Shown here one piece after another: positions 8,692 through 20,342 of a stretch of DNA of 64,000 nucleotides. Position 1 is the stretch's first letter. Every line of letters starts with the position of its first letter. Origin of the DNA: Craterostigma plantagineum (Eukaryota; Streptophyta; Magnoliopsida; Lamiales; Linderniaceae); contig JAPQWV010001578.1 in NCBI GenBank assembly GCA_027422505.1, positions 17,392 to 81,391 of the forward strand. Reading direction: 5' to 3'. A model generated the notes under the pieces. It had not been told where the DNA came from. It did no database searches and was given only the letters and a program-made list of their open reading frames with translations. A program made the translations under genes and the position numbers.

Positions 8692-11615
8692 CATAGTTGT
8701 CAAAGGCGCAAAATGGCGCACGCCATTGCAAATGGCGCTGGTGGCGCCAGCTCGGCGCCTATTTTCCGGCAATGCCGTGGCCCTTCAATGCGGCGCTGCC
8801 TTGGCGCGCGCCGCGTGCGATTCGCCGTGGCACCGTGGCGGGCGCCGTAGAGAAGAGGACCGTTGATGAGACTGAGAGAGAGTGAGAAATTAGTTGGGCC
8901 TGTTAACGGGCTTCAATCATTTTAGGTCTTAATTAATTATGATTTATCAAAATCAAAACCCTAACACATCAACCATCCAAGCCATAGTCACCTCATCTCA
9001 GCTGCCTGCCTTGCCGCTCACCTCCGCCTCCGGCCGCCGATCTCCGCCGCCGGCCGCCGATCTCCGCCGCCGGCTGCCGATCTCTGCCGCCGATCAGGTC
9101 AGTTACTATTTATTATATTATATTTTTTTTATATTACTACTTTTGACTTTACCGTTGTTTGGATTATTATTTTTTAACGTAGGATGTCGGATAATGTTAG
9201 CAAAAGGATCCGGGGTGGAATTATGGTTCGTTACCCAATCCGCATAACAAGAACAACGTGCAATGCAACTTCTGTCAGAAGATTACGAAAGGTGGGATTA
9301 CAAGACATAAGCAACATCTTGTTGGTGGCTTTCGAAATGCCAACAGTTGTGCTAGGTGTCCGGGATCACGTGAAAGAAGAGCTGAGAGACTATATGAATA
9401 AGAAAAAGGAAATTAAAGAAGCTGGTGAGCCGATACCGCATTTCGATGATGTTGCTGAGGAAGAAGCATATATTGAAATCGAAGAAAAGAACACGGGCAA
9501 TCAAGTAGAAGAGTCTTCCCTTTTGGCAAGTTTCATCGTAAAAGACCTAGGCAACACGGTCCCATGGATGCCTATATCACACATACATCAAAGAGGTTCT
9601 CAAGCCCAAGGACCAAAAGCAACTTGATGCTAGCAGAAAGGCCCAACGGGATTACGCAATACAAAAGTTTGCGAGATGGATCTACGATGCTGCAATTCCA
9701 TTCAATGCAGTCAAGTTTGATAGTTTGGACCGGCTCTTGAAGCCATTGCACAGTTTGGGCCAGGTATGAAACCGCCAACCTATCACAAGCTAAGAGTTAC
9801 ATGTCTAACGAAGGAGTTGGAGCACACTAATAGACTTCTTAAAAGTCACGAGGAGGAGCAAGCGAAATTCGGATGCACGCTGATGGCCGATGGATGGATG
9901 ATACAAAGAACAGACATCTGAATAAGACATGGAAAAAGGCCGTGGAACTAACTGGATATATCTACAATAGAAAACAATTGCTGAGTATGATGCGAGAATA
10001 CACTGGACATCAGGAGTTGGTTAGGGCGGGAACAACTCGGTTTGCGACTGCTTTCTTGACTTTGAAGCGTTACCGAAGATTGAAGGGACCTTTGAGAAAA
10101 CTATTTACTTCGGATAAATGGGTCAAGAGTATCTATGCGAAAGATGTTCAAGGTATAAGATGTGCGTCATACATTTTGCAGCCTTCTTTTTGAATCATGT
10201 GGCATTTGTCGTTAAAGCGATAGGGCAATTGTGAAAGTGCTTCGGTTAGTCGATGGAGAGAACAACCTCCCATGGTTATATTTATGAGGCAATGGACAGA
10301 GCAAAAGAAAACTATAGCGAGTTCATTCAATGACAACAAAGAGCGTTATGAAAGAGTCTTTGAGATTATTGACGACAAATGGACTGTTCAGCTTCATAGG
10401 CCGCTTCACGCAGCTGGACATTTCCTTAATCCAGAGTTTTTCTATGCAAACCCCGAGATAGAAAGTGATGCAGAAGTTATGACTGGGCTGCAAAAGGCAA
10501 TCGAAAGGTTGGCTCGAAATGCTGATGAAGAAGATACAATTCATACGGAGCTTGCTATCTACAAAAAGTGCTTCTGGGCTTTTCGGAACTCCAGTGGCTA
10601 TAAGGCAGAGATCAAAAGTATCGCCAGGTAACATGCTTTAGTCTTTGTAATTTATTTTTACAAAATTATCTTCTAATATTATATAATTTGGGTTTACATT
10701 TTACTGAACTTGGAGCGGCGTAGTATATTTTTATTAATTGATTAATTCCATATACCATACTATATATTTCTAATGTGAATGTTGTAGGTTCACTCGAAAG
10801 AAAGAAATAGACTGGCACAATCACGGTTGAATGATTTGGTGTATGTCAAATACAATAGAGCTTTGAAGCGTAGGTATGATGTGCGTGATAAGACCGATCC
10901 GATTGCGTTGGATGATATTGATGATTGCAACGAGTGGATGTTGGGTGTACTAGACAACGATGACAACGAAGATGATGATCTTGTTCATGATGGCGATGAT
11001 TTGACGTGGGGCGATGTTGACGAGCATCTGGAGTCAATGAACCGGCGTATACTTTTAGGTCTGCATCTAAAACATCATCGTTAAGGGTACGTCAAAGGCA
11101 TCTTCATCTAGGGGTCCAAAAAAGGCGTCATCTCAACCTAAGACAACCACTACATCCCGTAGACTCGTCGATGAAGATGAAGAGAGTTTAATTTGAGGAG
11201 AGTGACGAATACGAGGATGTTGATATTCACGGATCAGACGGGTGTCAAGATGATGGTGATGATGACGATGATGGTGATGATGACATGGAAGAAGAAAATG
11301 AAAGAGAGCTAGATGACTCGGACAACGATTAATGATGCTTATACTTACAAGCTTTATGTTCAAATCTATATTTTATTTTATGCAGTAGCTTTGTTGGATA
11401 TTTATTTTAGACATTTAATATGTTTTTGAATCTTAACATATAATTTTGAATGAATTTATGTGTTATTATACTTATTATATGTCTCTTACATATTATAATT
11501 TTTATATTTCCACGGGCGCAGTACTTCGATAATGCGCGCGCCATGCCTTGCGCCATGTGCAATGGCTCCAGCGAGGCTTTGCGCTTTGATGCGCCGTACG
11601 CTACTGACAACTATG
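8692..11615 (+). mobile_element. hAT transposon (2.9 kb) in bZIP intron 1
   Basis: Termini CATAGTTGTCA are perfect 11-bp inverted repeats. The flanks TATGGGCT (8684-8691) and TATGGACT (11616-11623) are an 8-bp duplication with one mismatch, the hAT hallmark. Subterminal regions are rich in GGCGC words (8705-8850 and 11515-11595). It carries a degraded transposase gene on +. It lies between bZIP exon 1 and exon 2, reading opposite to the host gene. Confidence 0.92.
9184..11331 (+). pseudogene. hAT transposase (BED finger, DUF659 and hAT-C type), broken
   Basis: Pieces in order: a BED zinc finger with CNFCQKITKGGITRHKQH (about 9255-9320), which supplies the C2H2 set; a linker to about 9640; a DUF659-like block (RKAQRDYAIQKFARWIYDAA, then MADGWM near 9890); the middle segment TTRFATAFLTLKRYRRLKGP (about 10030); RPLHAAGHFLNPEFFY (about 10395), the classic hAT motif; and RLNDLVYVKYNRALKRRYD (about 10825), from the dimerisation region. 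An acidic Asp/Glu tail runs to about 11331. Several frameshifts and deletions (after MADGWM, and in the catalytic and dimerisation regions) make it non-functional. An intron-like AT-rich gap lies at 10630-10785. Confidence 0.85.
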
Positions 11616-12631
11616 TATGGACTCCCATCTACCAAATGGCAATAAATCTAATGCCTATTTAGATCCTCTATTCCATTTTGTATTACTTTTTCTTAAGCCA
11701 CTGTATTTGACGGTAGACACTGGCATAATGTGCTCGGGCAAGAAAACAATAGGTGCTTATGATGGCATACGTGCAGAGAAGTCAATTGTTTTTTTCAGCT
11801 GAACAAGTTACGTAGATTAGAATGACCTTTCGACTCCAACGAATTTGAAACTTGCTGGCCCCATATCAGATGCCATTGCAACAGAAGTCTCCTGAACTTG
11901 CCATTGTTTGCCTACAAAAAATGTTCAACTCCACTGCTAAGCATTTTATAGGCACCAGTCACAAAAATACAGTATATAAAATGTCCCAAACTTTAATCTA
12001 GTCTATGAGAAGTTGGATCTTGGCATCTCTCTGTAAAAAATTCATGAAATTACTCTCTCGCTACCTTCAAAGTTTGAACTAAGAAACTTGAAAACCTCCA
12101 AAAATCTAGCTCCAATTTGATGATTTCTTTCTGTTTGGATTCACATCATTCTTGAATTTTCGAGACCAAGTCAAATCAGCGCACAATGAAAACGCCAAGC
12201 ACTCTAGAAAGAGGCTATTAGGTACAATCATCAGAGCTGCGACTACAGCAACGACGGGGAGTCTAAATCCCAACCTTTCTCTGTACCACTCTCGATTTTT
12301 CCACTATCCAAATCGTAAAAGAGTGCAGACAGAGACGTAGATATATAAACAGCAAAATTACCCTTGTCTTGGCGACAGCTGCACATTCCAGCTCGAGTCG
12401 GATCTTAAGGAAGGCGTGGTACCCGACGGAATCGTCGGGCAAGTAAGTGGAATCGACGGCGGCGGTTTTCGGCGTGGAGGAGGTTTGATCGGGCGTGGCA
12501 GCCTCCTGGAGGAATCGCTGGAACTCCCATTCCGATGGGCTCCGATTCATCCGAGATGAGGACCCGCTGGCGACGATCGGCAGGCTATCGACTGACCAGA
12601 AAGGGTCGCCCATCTCATCCAATGTGTCCAT

Positions 12632-12918
12632 GGTAGGTGAATGAATGAATATCTTCTCCCCTCGTCCTCGTGAGCTTCACAAAAGGAGATTTATTTCTTT
12701 TTTCTTTTTCTTTTCTTTCTTCTCTGGGAAAGGGACCTGAGAGGCTTTATTTGATGACGATGACGATTTTGCAGAAATAGATTACTTGACAATCTGCCCC
12801 TTCTGAGTTCCGTAATTCACAATACGACCCCTAAAACTTTGACCGAGAAGATTACATTCAAATACGGAGAAGCTTCTTCTTCTGTTCTAACAATCAAGAT
12901 GACGAAAGCTGGCTGGGC
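12632..12918 (-). promoter_or_regulatory. Upstream flank of the bZIP gene
   Basis: Region 5' of the bZIP start Met. It holds a long CT/GA-rich tract (12685-12730), common in plant 5' UTRs. I cannot assign a TATA box or start site with confidence. It ends at the hAT MITE target site. Confidence 0.4.
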
Positions 12919-13383
12919 TAGGGCTGTGCGTTATTCGGTTAACCGAACCGAATAATCGAAAAGCCGAAAATCCGATACAAAACCGCCGAACCGATCGTTC
13001 GGTATTCGGTTATTAAAAAAAATTTCGATAATTCGGTTCGGTATAGGTTTTGGATTATACCGAAATACCGAAGTTTTAAAATTAAAATATATTATATTTT
13101 ATTAATAATAAACTATAACTATATTTTATTAAATTATATATTAAAAAATAAATTTTCAGTAATATTTAAATTAATATATATATTTAATATAACTTTTTTT
13201 ATAAACCGAAAAAAATTATAATAAATTATATATATTAATTTAAATATAATTAAATTCTTTTTTATTGAAATTCGGAAAACCGAATTTACCGAAAAAATTT
13301 CGGCAATAACCTTCGTTTTGGAAATGGGGGACCGAAATTTCGGTTCGGTTCGGTTCGATTTGTACCGACCGAACAACACCCTA
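12919..13383. mobile_element. hAT-type MITE (465 bp)
   Basis: Left end TAGGGCTGTGC and right end ACACCCTA are weak inverted repeats. The flanks GGCTGGGC (12911-12918) and GTCTGGGC (13384-13391) form an 8-bp duplication with one mismatch. The interior is a fold-back of CCGAA/TTCGG words around an AT-rich core. There is no transposase. Similar 'ccgaaccgaa' MITEs are common in plants. Confidence 0.75.
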
Positions 13384-14393
13384 GTCTGGGCACAGCCAAG
13401 CCAACTGCTCTTTGGAAAAAAAGTCAAGATGACGTCGTTAGATAAAAGTCATAGGTTTAACCCTTTAATTCGCTGAAAACAAATCTTAACACACACTGGG
13501 CGAGAGCACCTCTTTTACTTATATTGGAAAAATTATACCGTACAAATTAACACTCGTGTCTAACCCAAACTCGAGACCCTTACCCACCCGGATAATATAT
13601 TCGTACATATCCCACTACTCCAGTAAACTACACCCGCTCTCACCCCTTATCCATCGGACAAGATTTTATTCACTCTCGCTCTTCTCTCTCACTCTCTGGC
13701 GCTTATCGTTGCAGTTTGGATTATTTACAATTGATCCATCGATGCCTTTATATAGGCAAATTCCAAGCAACAAGCCAAATAAAAAAAAAAAAAAATTAGT
13801 GACAAACGTCATTTTATACATAATATTCAAACATGCCTAACACGCCATGAGCACTTCATTATTGATTTGTCTCTAATTAAGGCTGGACCAACAATTCTCC
13901 CCTTCCAGCCGCAATCAGAGTCTTCTTCTTCACCAAGAGCTCATTCCAGCGAGTCTGTTTGAGAGCAACCCGTTCGTAATTACCACGAATGTCCATTGGC
14001 CTTCCTGTACCAGCTACACATGTTCGAATCAAGAATTGCAGTCCTACCCACTTGATTCACCCCGTGGCCAATCCCATGTGCAGCTGTTGAATCGACTCTA
14101 CCGCAGGATTTCCCTTATCACCATCGTCTGCATTTCCACCACGCACACGCGATTTTCGTGAACCCATCGAAGTCAGAGTATTTTGTACGACACTCCGTCC
14201 AGACGATACAAACCTCCACGCTCTTCTCCTTTCAGTAGGACTTTTCCGCCACGTGTGATTTTACAGACTCCCCCTGCATGAAACTCACATAGCCGTTGGA
14301 ATATAACGGCTCAAGGATATTAAATTCTTCTGTAACTTTGGGACAAAGATCACACCACCCAAGCCCGCACAGCTCCGTCGGCCATTTTAATCT

Positions 14394-15202
14394 TCACAGT
14401 TCCAACACCACGACCGTATGACAGTATCCATCAGCCATGGAAACTGAACCTCTTCGTATCATCTGAAACGCATCAAAATATTTTATTTCGGAGCAAATAT
14501 GGTACTTCGACCCCGAATCAAACATCCATTCATCATGAGAAAAAATGCCATCATTGTAGACTGTGAGAACGTCTACAACATCATCTGCATCTTGTGCTAT
14601 CATTGTTGTGAAATCTTTCTCGCCGTTCTGGTCCTTCTTCCTCCACGTTGGACAGTTTCTTTTGACATGTCCAGGCTCACCACACTTGTAGCACACGATG
14701 CCCTTCCCGCCATTCTTTGATTTGAACCTGCTGCTACCTCCAAATTCCCTGGCGTGGAACCTTCCTCTATGATTCTCCCCGTGCATAGCCAACGTTGAAT
14801 TTTGGCTATCCCATAATTTGAATGTCTCCTCTTTTCATGCGCCAAAAGAGTGACTGCACATCCGCCATCTTCGCCGTCGTCTTTCTATTTAAGATGGTTG
14901 TGACCAAATTATCGTAAGAATCAGGAAGCGAGGTAAGAAGTAAAAGGGCATTATCTTCTTCCTCTAACTTTACATCAACTTTTACAATTGATCCACGAGT
15001 CCGTTGAACCGCTAATGTGATCCATGAGATTCCCACCTTCTTCCATCTTCAGTCGGTATAGCTCCCGCTCAGATCTAACGCTGTGGTTAAGTTTTCCCGA
15101 GATGCAGCTCCTCCAACTTTGCCCACATGTCTGGTGCAGAATCCTCATTAACAATATTATTGATAATGTTATCCGCAATGTACAAACGGATTGTGCTGAC
15201 AC
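14394..15202 (-). pseudogene. Copia Gag-protease fragment
   Basis: Minus-strand pieces in changing frames: the Gag helical region with LLTSLPDSYDNLVTTIL (about 14930); a CCHC zinc knuckle CYKCGEPGHVKRNC (about 14670-14700); then the protease start WMFDSGSKYHIC (about 14500), with Ser-Gly-Ser in place of the usual DSGAS continuation. It ends soon after, where pol would continue. Gag binds element RNA; protease processes the polyprotein. Frameshifts separate the pieces. Confidence 0.8.
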
Positions 15203-15528
15203 ATCTTCAATCCCAAATCCTCCCAGTCTTCTTTCGTCATTTTCTCCGACTTTGCTGTATCCCTTTCAAAGTTTTAGCCAAGCCTTGATGAACGAGTATA
15301 TCCTTCGCCGTCTCTGCCACATAGTGAAACTCCCCGTACCATCAAATTGCTGCACTTTGAAACTGTTTTCTGTCGCCATTATCCTTGCAAAGATTCAACA
15401 GTTGACCCGACACTGGCTCCTCCGTAACGATAACCTTCCTGATATCTTTTGTGATGTGGAAGATCAGACAAAGTTCAACCACAGAGCATAGTCAGAATAT
15501 CAACTAGGCTTGGTTCTGATACCACTTT

Positions 15529-16063
15529 TGGGGTTGGGCGGTAATTTTTTCGCGGGCGTAGCGGAAGGTTGATTTTGACCCGCCACTATTTGTTTGGACA
15601 ATATAGAACCGAAATGACGCCGATAGAGAACATGAGATTTTACGTGGTTTCGGCCAATACTGCCTACATCCACGGAGAGCACTCTGTTTTACTATATGGG
15701 AAAATTACACCGTACAAATTTAACACTCGTGTCTAACCCAAACTCGAGACCCTTACCCACCCATGTACCTATTCCCAACTACTCCACTAAACCTACACCC
15801 GATCTCACCCTTATCCACCGGACAAGATTTTTTTCACTCTCGCTCTTCTCTCTCTCACTCACTGGCGCTTATCGTTGCAGTTTGGGATGATTTACAACTG
15901 ATCCATCGATGCCTTTATATAGGCAAATTCCAAGCTACAAGCCAAAATAAAAAAAAAGTCAGTGCAAACGTCATTTCATACATATATTCAAACATGCATT
16001 GTTGTCCATTTATGAGCACTTCATTATTGATTTGTCTATTAATTAAGGCTGGCTGGACCAACA
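15529..16063 (-). repeat. 5' LTR of the deleted copia element
   Basis: 535 bp, from TGGGGTTGGGCGG to GGACCAACA on +. Its right part (about 15670-16063) matches 13501-13893 closely (acactcgtgtctaacccaaa shared). TATATAGGC near 15915 (minus-strand context) may belong to the LTR promoter or leader. Confidence 0.85.
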
Positions 16064-16250
16064 CACATCATATATATTTATATCCTCAATAAATTTTACA
16101 GAATTGTCATGACATATCGTACCATAGGACAAGGTGGAAGGCAGGTCATCAAATGATATGATGATGAACTTAGGGTTATATACGATTCAAAATATTTTGA
16201 CACGGAAGTCATCTTTTAAAGTAGACGTGTGCATGGCCCTATATTTTTAA

Positions 16251-17386
16251 AAAGGCTTAATTTTTTTTTAGTCCCATAACTTTGGGGTGGTGGCATTATA
16301 TGGACCGTTATTTACGGATTGGCAAAATAGGGACAGTAACTTTAAAAAAATGGCAATTTATGAACATCATACGGTCCGACCCGGTATTTTGACCCATACC
16401 CGCTGACGTGGAATCCGACCCCGCTGACGGTGTCTGCCTACTCAATACACAAATTTGTGACGGAGGATTTGCGACGAAATTCCGTCGCTAAAAGACGAAA
16501 AAGTAATAAAAATGAACAGAACTGTTTTAGCGACGGAAATTCCGTAGCTAATTGGAAAAATTAAAAAAAAAAAAAAAATTCTGGGGTTTTGCCTATTCAT
16601 CATCTTCTTCATCGAACTCCATCGACGGCGAGATTCCTCCTGAGTTCAATGAACGCCGATCGGAAAAACAATGATTACGCCAATCAGAAAAACGTCCGTG
16701 CTTTCGCTTCCACACTACTCGCAAGGCGAGTGCTGTGAACGCCGATGGCAAAGAGGCGCCGAGCGCTTCGAAGCAGAAAAAAAAGCAGCACCTTAAGGCC
16801 AAAGTTCACTCCAGATCTGCTTCTTTCGGACCGTGGCATTGGCTACGTGCTGCGGTACTTCCCGCGCTCGCTCAAGTGTCGAGGACGTGGTCACGGGGTA
16901 TGAATTGCGCTAGATCTGAACTCAAATTATTCCATTCGTATTTTATCTCCCTCGCTGAAAGAGTTGGTCGCAGATGCGTACTGTGGTAGCTGAACTTTGG
17001 TATTTAAAAGCCAAAATCCCAGCCGATGGAGTTCCGATGAAGAAGATGATGAATAGGCAAAATCCCAGATTTTTTTTTAATTTTTCCAGTTAGCAACGGA
17101 GTTTCCGTCGCTAAAACTGTTCTTTTATTTTTTTGTTACTTTTTCGTCTTTTAGCGACGGAAATTCCGTCGCAAATCCTTCGTCACAAATTTGTGTATTG
17201 AGTAGGCAGACACGTCAGCGGGTCGGATTCCACGTCGGCGGGCATGGGTCAAAATACCAGGTCGGACCGTATGATGTCCATAAATTGCCATTTTTTAAAG
17301 TTATTGTCCCTATTTTGCCAAGTCGTAAATAACGGTCCCCTATAATGCCACCACCCCAAGTTATGGGACTAAAAAAATAATTAAGC
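16251..17386. mobile_element. Mutator-like foldback element (about 1.14 kb) with GCGACGGA modules
   Basis: The ends GGCTTAATT...AGTCCCATAACTTTGG and their inverted copy at 17300-17386 form arms of about 350 bp. The target duplication is TATTTTTAA (16242-16250 and 17387-17395). Inside each arm are GACGGAAATTCCGTCGC-type palindromes (16460-16550 and 17095-17190), and further in the pair CATCATCTTCTTCATCGAACT / GATGAAGAAGATGATGAATAGG. The non-repeated centre (about 16660-16990) may be captured sequence. It encodes no transposase. Confidence 0.85.
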
Positions 17387-17890
17387 TATTTTTAAATATC
17401 ACCGCACATATAACTATTCTATTTTATTAAGCTCCATGACTTTGGTTAAAACCCCATTAATTCAATTAATTTGGTTTGTATATTGACTAATATCTCATCT
17501 ACAAAATAATAATTATTTAAAAATAATATAAATATTAAAAAAAAACTACCCACTACCCAATGTTTTAAAAAATAATAAAAATATTATAAAAACTATAAAG
17601 AAAATCACTCACTATCTGTAAATATAAATTGGTATGTAATTTTATACTTTTACCTTCTAATGAATTATTGTTTTACATTTATTTCATATTAAATTATATT
17701 TCTCATCTATATATTTATAAAGATAGAGTATATTAAATTATAATTTCACTATGTATTTTAGATAAAATTAATATAATCTATATGCATATTGCACACACAT
17801 TTCAGGTGTGCATTAATTACTAGTAACAATTAAACAAGTCGGACTCGAATCGTTATGAAATATGAAAGACCCTTTTTATTTTAAAGTTAG
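17387..17890. other. AT-rich spacer without recognisable genes
   Basis: About 500 bases of AT-rich sequence between two elements. No ORF, repeat or RNA gene is apparent, except that 17387-17395 is the target duplication of the preceding element. Confidence 0.6.
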
Positions 17891-17898
17891 ACTCTGGG

Positions 17899-20342
17899 TA
17901 GTGGTGGGTAATGGGCCGGATTGGGCCGGTTCCGGGCCGGTCCACCGGTTCCGGTTCTACCGGTTCCGGTTCAACCGTTCGGCACTGTTCCGGTTCCGGT
18001 CCCGGTTCCGGTTCCGGAACATTTTTTTCCAGGGACCGGACCAGAACCATTCTAAGAAACCCACGGGCCACTATTGGGCCGGTTCCGGGTCCAGAACCGA
18101 ACCGGCCCGTTAATATTTTTTTTTTTTTTTTTTTTTTTTTTTGCTATGGAAAAATTCTTTAGAAAATATCCAAAAATTTTATTCCAAAAAAACAAAAAAA
18201 AGATAAGAAAAGACAAAAAAATAAAAAAAAACTACCTAAAAATACAAATAAAAACATAAAAGAAAGAAAAATAAATTAAAACTTACAAGTACAAAATACA
18301 AAAAAGGAAAAAATGTTCGAAATAAAAAATACAATTTATTCGACTTGACTATTAATTAAACTATGTAGAGGCCTCTTCGTCTTCGTCCGAACTGAAGAAC
18401 GGAACTCGTCGATGGCGTTCTCCCGTCGGTTTCTTCGATTCGGCAATACCAATCCTTCAACAATGTTAACATGCGAGGGATGTCGGGTTAAGGCTCGCGC
18501 GTCTGTCGCCGATAATTCGCCCGGAGGTAGAAATGCGGACTCGGAGGCGACGCTAGACGCTTGCACGGCTAAAACGTCTCGAGCGACGGCGGAGAGGGTC
18601 GGATATAGCGTCGCGTTCGACTCCACCAGGCCAATACGTCGAAGTCGTCAGGAGTCTGGAAGTTTTGGCTCAGGTAGAGCTGGATCTCGTTCGTGTTCGA
18701 CCCCACGCACGCGTTTTGGTCTTCGTCTTTTTTGCCTTCAATCTTCGTAGTAGTCCCAATGCGCCGCCGCCTATCCTTCCGACGAACCGGCTTCGCTCGT
18801 GGTACTGGCTGCTCCACACTATGTCCCTGCTCAGCTGCATAAAAAGAAAAAAGTTCGCGCTAGCATTATCTAAGGTGATAGACATAATTTGCCGTCTAAG
18901 GGTAACCTAAGTTGCCTACGAAGGATTCCCTATCGCTACGTTGTTCGCGCTAGCTTATCTAAGGTGATAGACATAATTTTATCTTGAATACAATATTTAT
19001 TAACGACATTCAACACATAGTTCGATATCGTAGTGGCTTTATGTTGCGAATCTAGGGGATCTAGGGAAAGAAAGACGTTTTTGCATGGTCCATGTTTCAT
19101 CTATCCAATGGCGGTGACGACTAAATAAGATTGCGACGTAATATTAGTCCAAATATCGGTAGTCAAACTAATCCTACACGTAATGTTGGCTAAATGACTA
19201 ATTAAGCTAGCTTGATATTCCTTAAAAGTTTCTAACACATATTTCCTAAGGGTTTTAACGGGTCCGTTATGGAATCCGGGTTGTATCGTACTCGTAAATT
19301 CGATAAAACCCTTCACTTTCCGCAATGCAAAAGGGTTCTTCACACATAACTACGAATTTAACTAATGCTTTTTAGAAATTTCCCTAGTAATACCAAAATT
19401 CTTACCCGTACTTACGTTATTTGTTGTTGTCGGGGTCGTTTCCTACGGCTCTAGATCGTCCCCGAAGTGTGTGCGTCCTCTGGAGGTGTTTTTTTCAACG
19501 AGCCCGCCCACCTTGATTCGGTCCGGTCTAATCGTGTAGGGGTGGCGGCACATTTTGCAAACGCGTTACCTACATCGGACTTATTTTTATCCATTTCTAA
19601 ATCGAAAAAATTCCATACCTTAGACCGCCGACCACGCGGTTGTTGCTTCTCCTTGTCGTCGCCGTAGAGCTTGGCTCGGTCCTTCGTCGGTCGCTCTCGG
19701 TCTTGTTCCGTTTGCGGTACATCGGTGTCCTCGTCGGTGTCGCCAGTTCCCCGAAATGTGTCGGCGTGACCTAAAACCATATAAACATCTTCGTCACGAG
19801 GGTTAGGATTTCTCGACGACGAAGCCATTAGTATAAAATAATAATTTGATTATTTGTAATAAAGTGAGTGTGTGTAGTATAGTAGTGGTAGTTAGTGTAA
19901 TAAAATAGTTTATTGTGTTCATAATATTAAATATTAATAGGATGATTTTTTGAGAGCTTTTTGGAGAGATTTGGAAGAGATTTGGATGTAATTGTGAGTT
20001 AAAATGTTAAAATGAGGTGGTATTATAGATTTTTGGTTTGGGTCAAACTGTAATTTACAGTGTAAAAAATAAAAAAAAAAAAATAAAAAGCAGAAGCCCG
20101 TTGGCCCAACGGCTATATAGCCGTTGGGCCGGTTCCGGTCCGGTTCGGAACCGAACCGGAACCGTGGAACCGGATCCGGTAACCGGAACCGGTGAATCCA
20201 CGGTTCCGATGGCCCGCTAACCGCCCAGCCCAATTTAATGGCGGTTACCGGTCCAGAACCGGTTCAACGGTTCCGGGTTTGGGCCGGTTTAGCGGACGGT
20301 TTTGGGCCGGTTCCGGGCCGAACCGGCCAAAGCCCACGTCTA
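17899..20342 (-). mobile_element. Defective hAT element (RICESLEEPER-like), 2.4 kb
   Basis: A perfect 8-bp duplication ACTCTGGG flanks it (17891-17898 and 20343-20350). The ends TAGTGGTGGG and TAGACGTGGG (reverse complement) are short inverted repeats. Both subterminal regions are packed with CCGGTTCCGGTT words on opposite strands, probable transposase-binding arrays. A broken transposase lies on the minus strand. Confidence 0.92.
18336..19828 (-). pseudogene. hAT transposase, zinc-finger BED / hAT-C type, internally deleted
   Basis: The N-terminal piece (19828-19451) starts MASSSRNPNPRDEDVYMV and contains RRSKVWNFFDLEMDKN, which resembles the BED entry WxxF. A middle piece (19343-19101) has LISHLANITCRISLTTDIWT, a RICESLEEPER-type block containing the catalytic-region TTDIWT. 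The C-terminal piece spans two frames (18817-18336): FQTPDDFDVLAWW, then YPTLSAVARDVLAVQASSVA and SESAF, the hAT dimerisation motif. The segment between TTDIWT and the C-terminus is largely missing, so it is non-functional. Confidence 0.88.

Larger units (their letters stand above)
4688..12631 (-). pseudogene. Group C bZIP transcription factor (bZIP9/25/63-like), interrupted
   Basis: Sequence-specific nuclear transcription factor. Exons on the minus strand: 12631-12362 (start Met; MNRSPSEWEFQRFLQEA, ending LECAAVAKTR); 8593-8395 (SSKIQDKDSGAVVG, then DDDDAEGETEGSENPTDVKR); 7977-7903 (basic region MISNRESARRYRRRKQA, then LTELETQ); 7814-7803 plus 5197-5081 (VSDLRGENSSLLKRLADISQ, the zipper); and 4890-4688 (VKMVEESVKTVTGLNPLF to a TGA). 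The order and residues fit group C bZIPs, which bind ACGT or GCN4-like sites as dimers. An LTR element splits the zipper exon after VSDL. One-base losses shift frame before DDDDAEGE (A run), in RKQA-HL (C run) and near the C-terminus. The intron after ETQ starts with GC, not GT. A hAT transposon lies in intron 1. Confidence 0.88.
13501..16063 (-). mobile_element. Internally deleted copia LTR retrotransposon
   Basis: The 5' LTR (15529-16063) is intact on the minus strand, followed by the primer-binding site TGGTATCAGAACC. The 3' LTR (13501-13893) is truncated and lacks about 140 bp of the part near 15529. A polypurine tract GGAAGGGGAGAAT precedes it. The interior keeps gag and the first part of protease only, so integrase and reverse transcriptase are deleted. 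No target duplication can be seen because the left end is lost. Confidence 0.85.

Noticed and set aside
10630..10785. Separate small gene inside the hAT element
   Set aside because: AT-rich gap between two transposase pieces; better explained as an intron or deletion scar.
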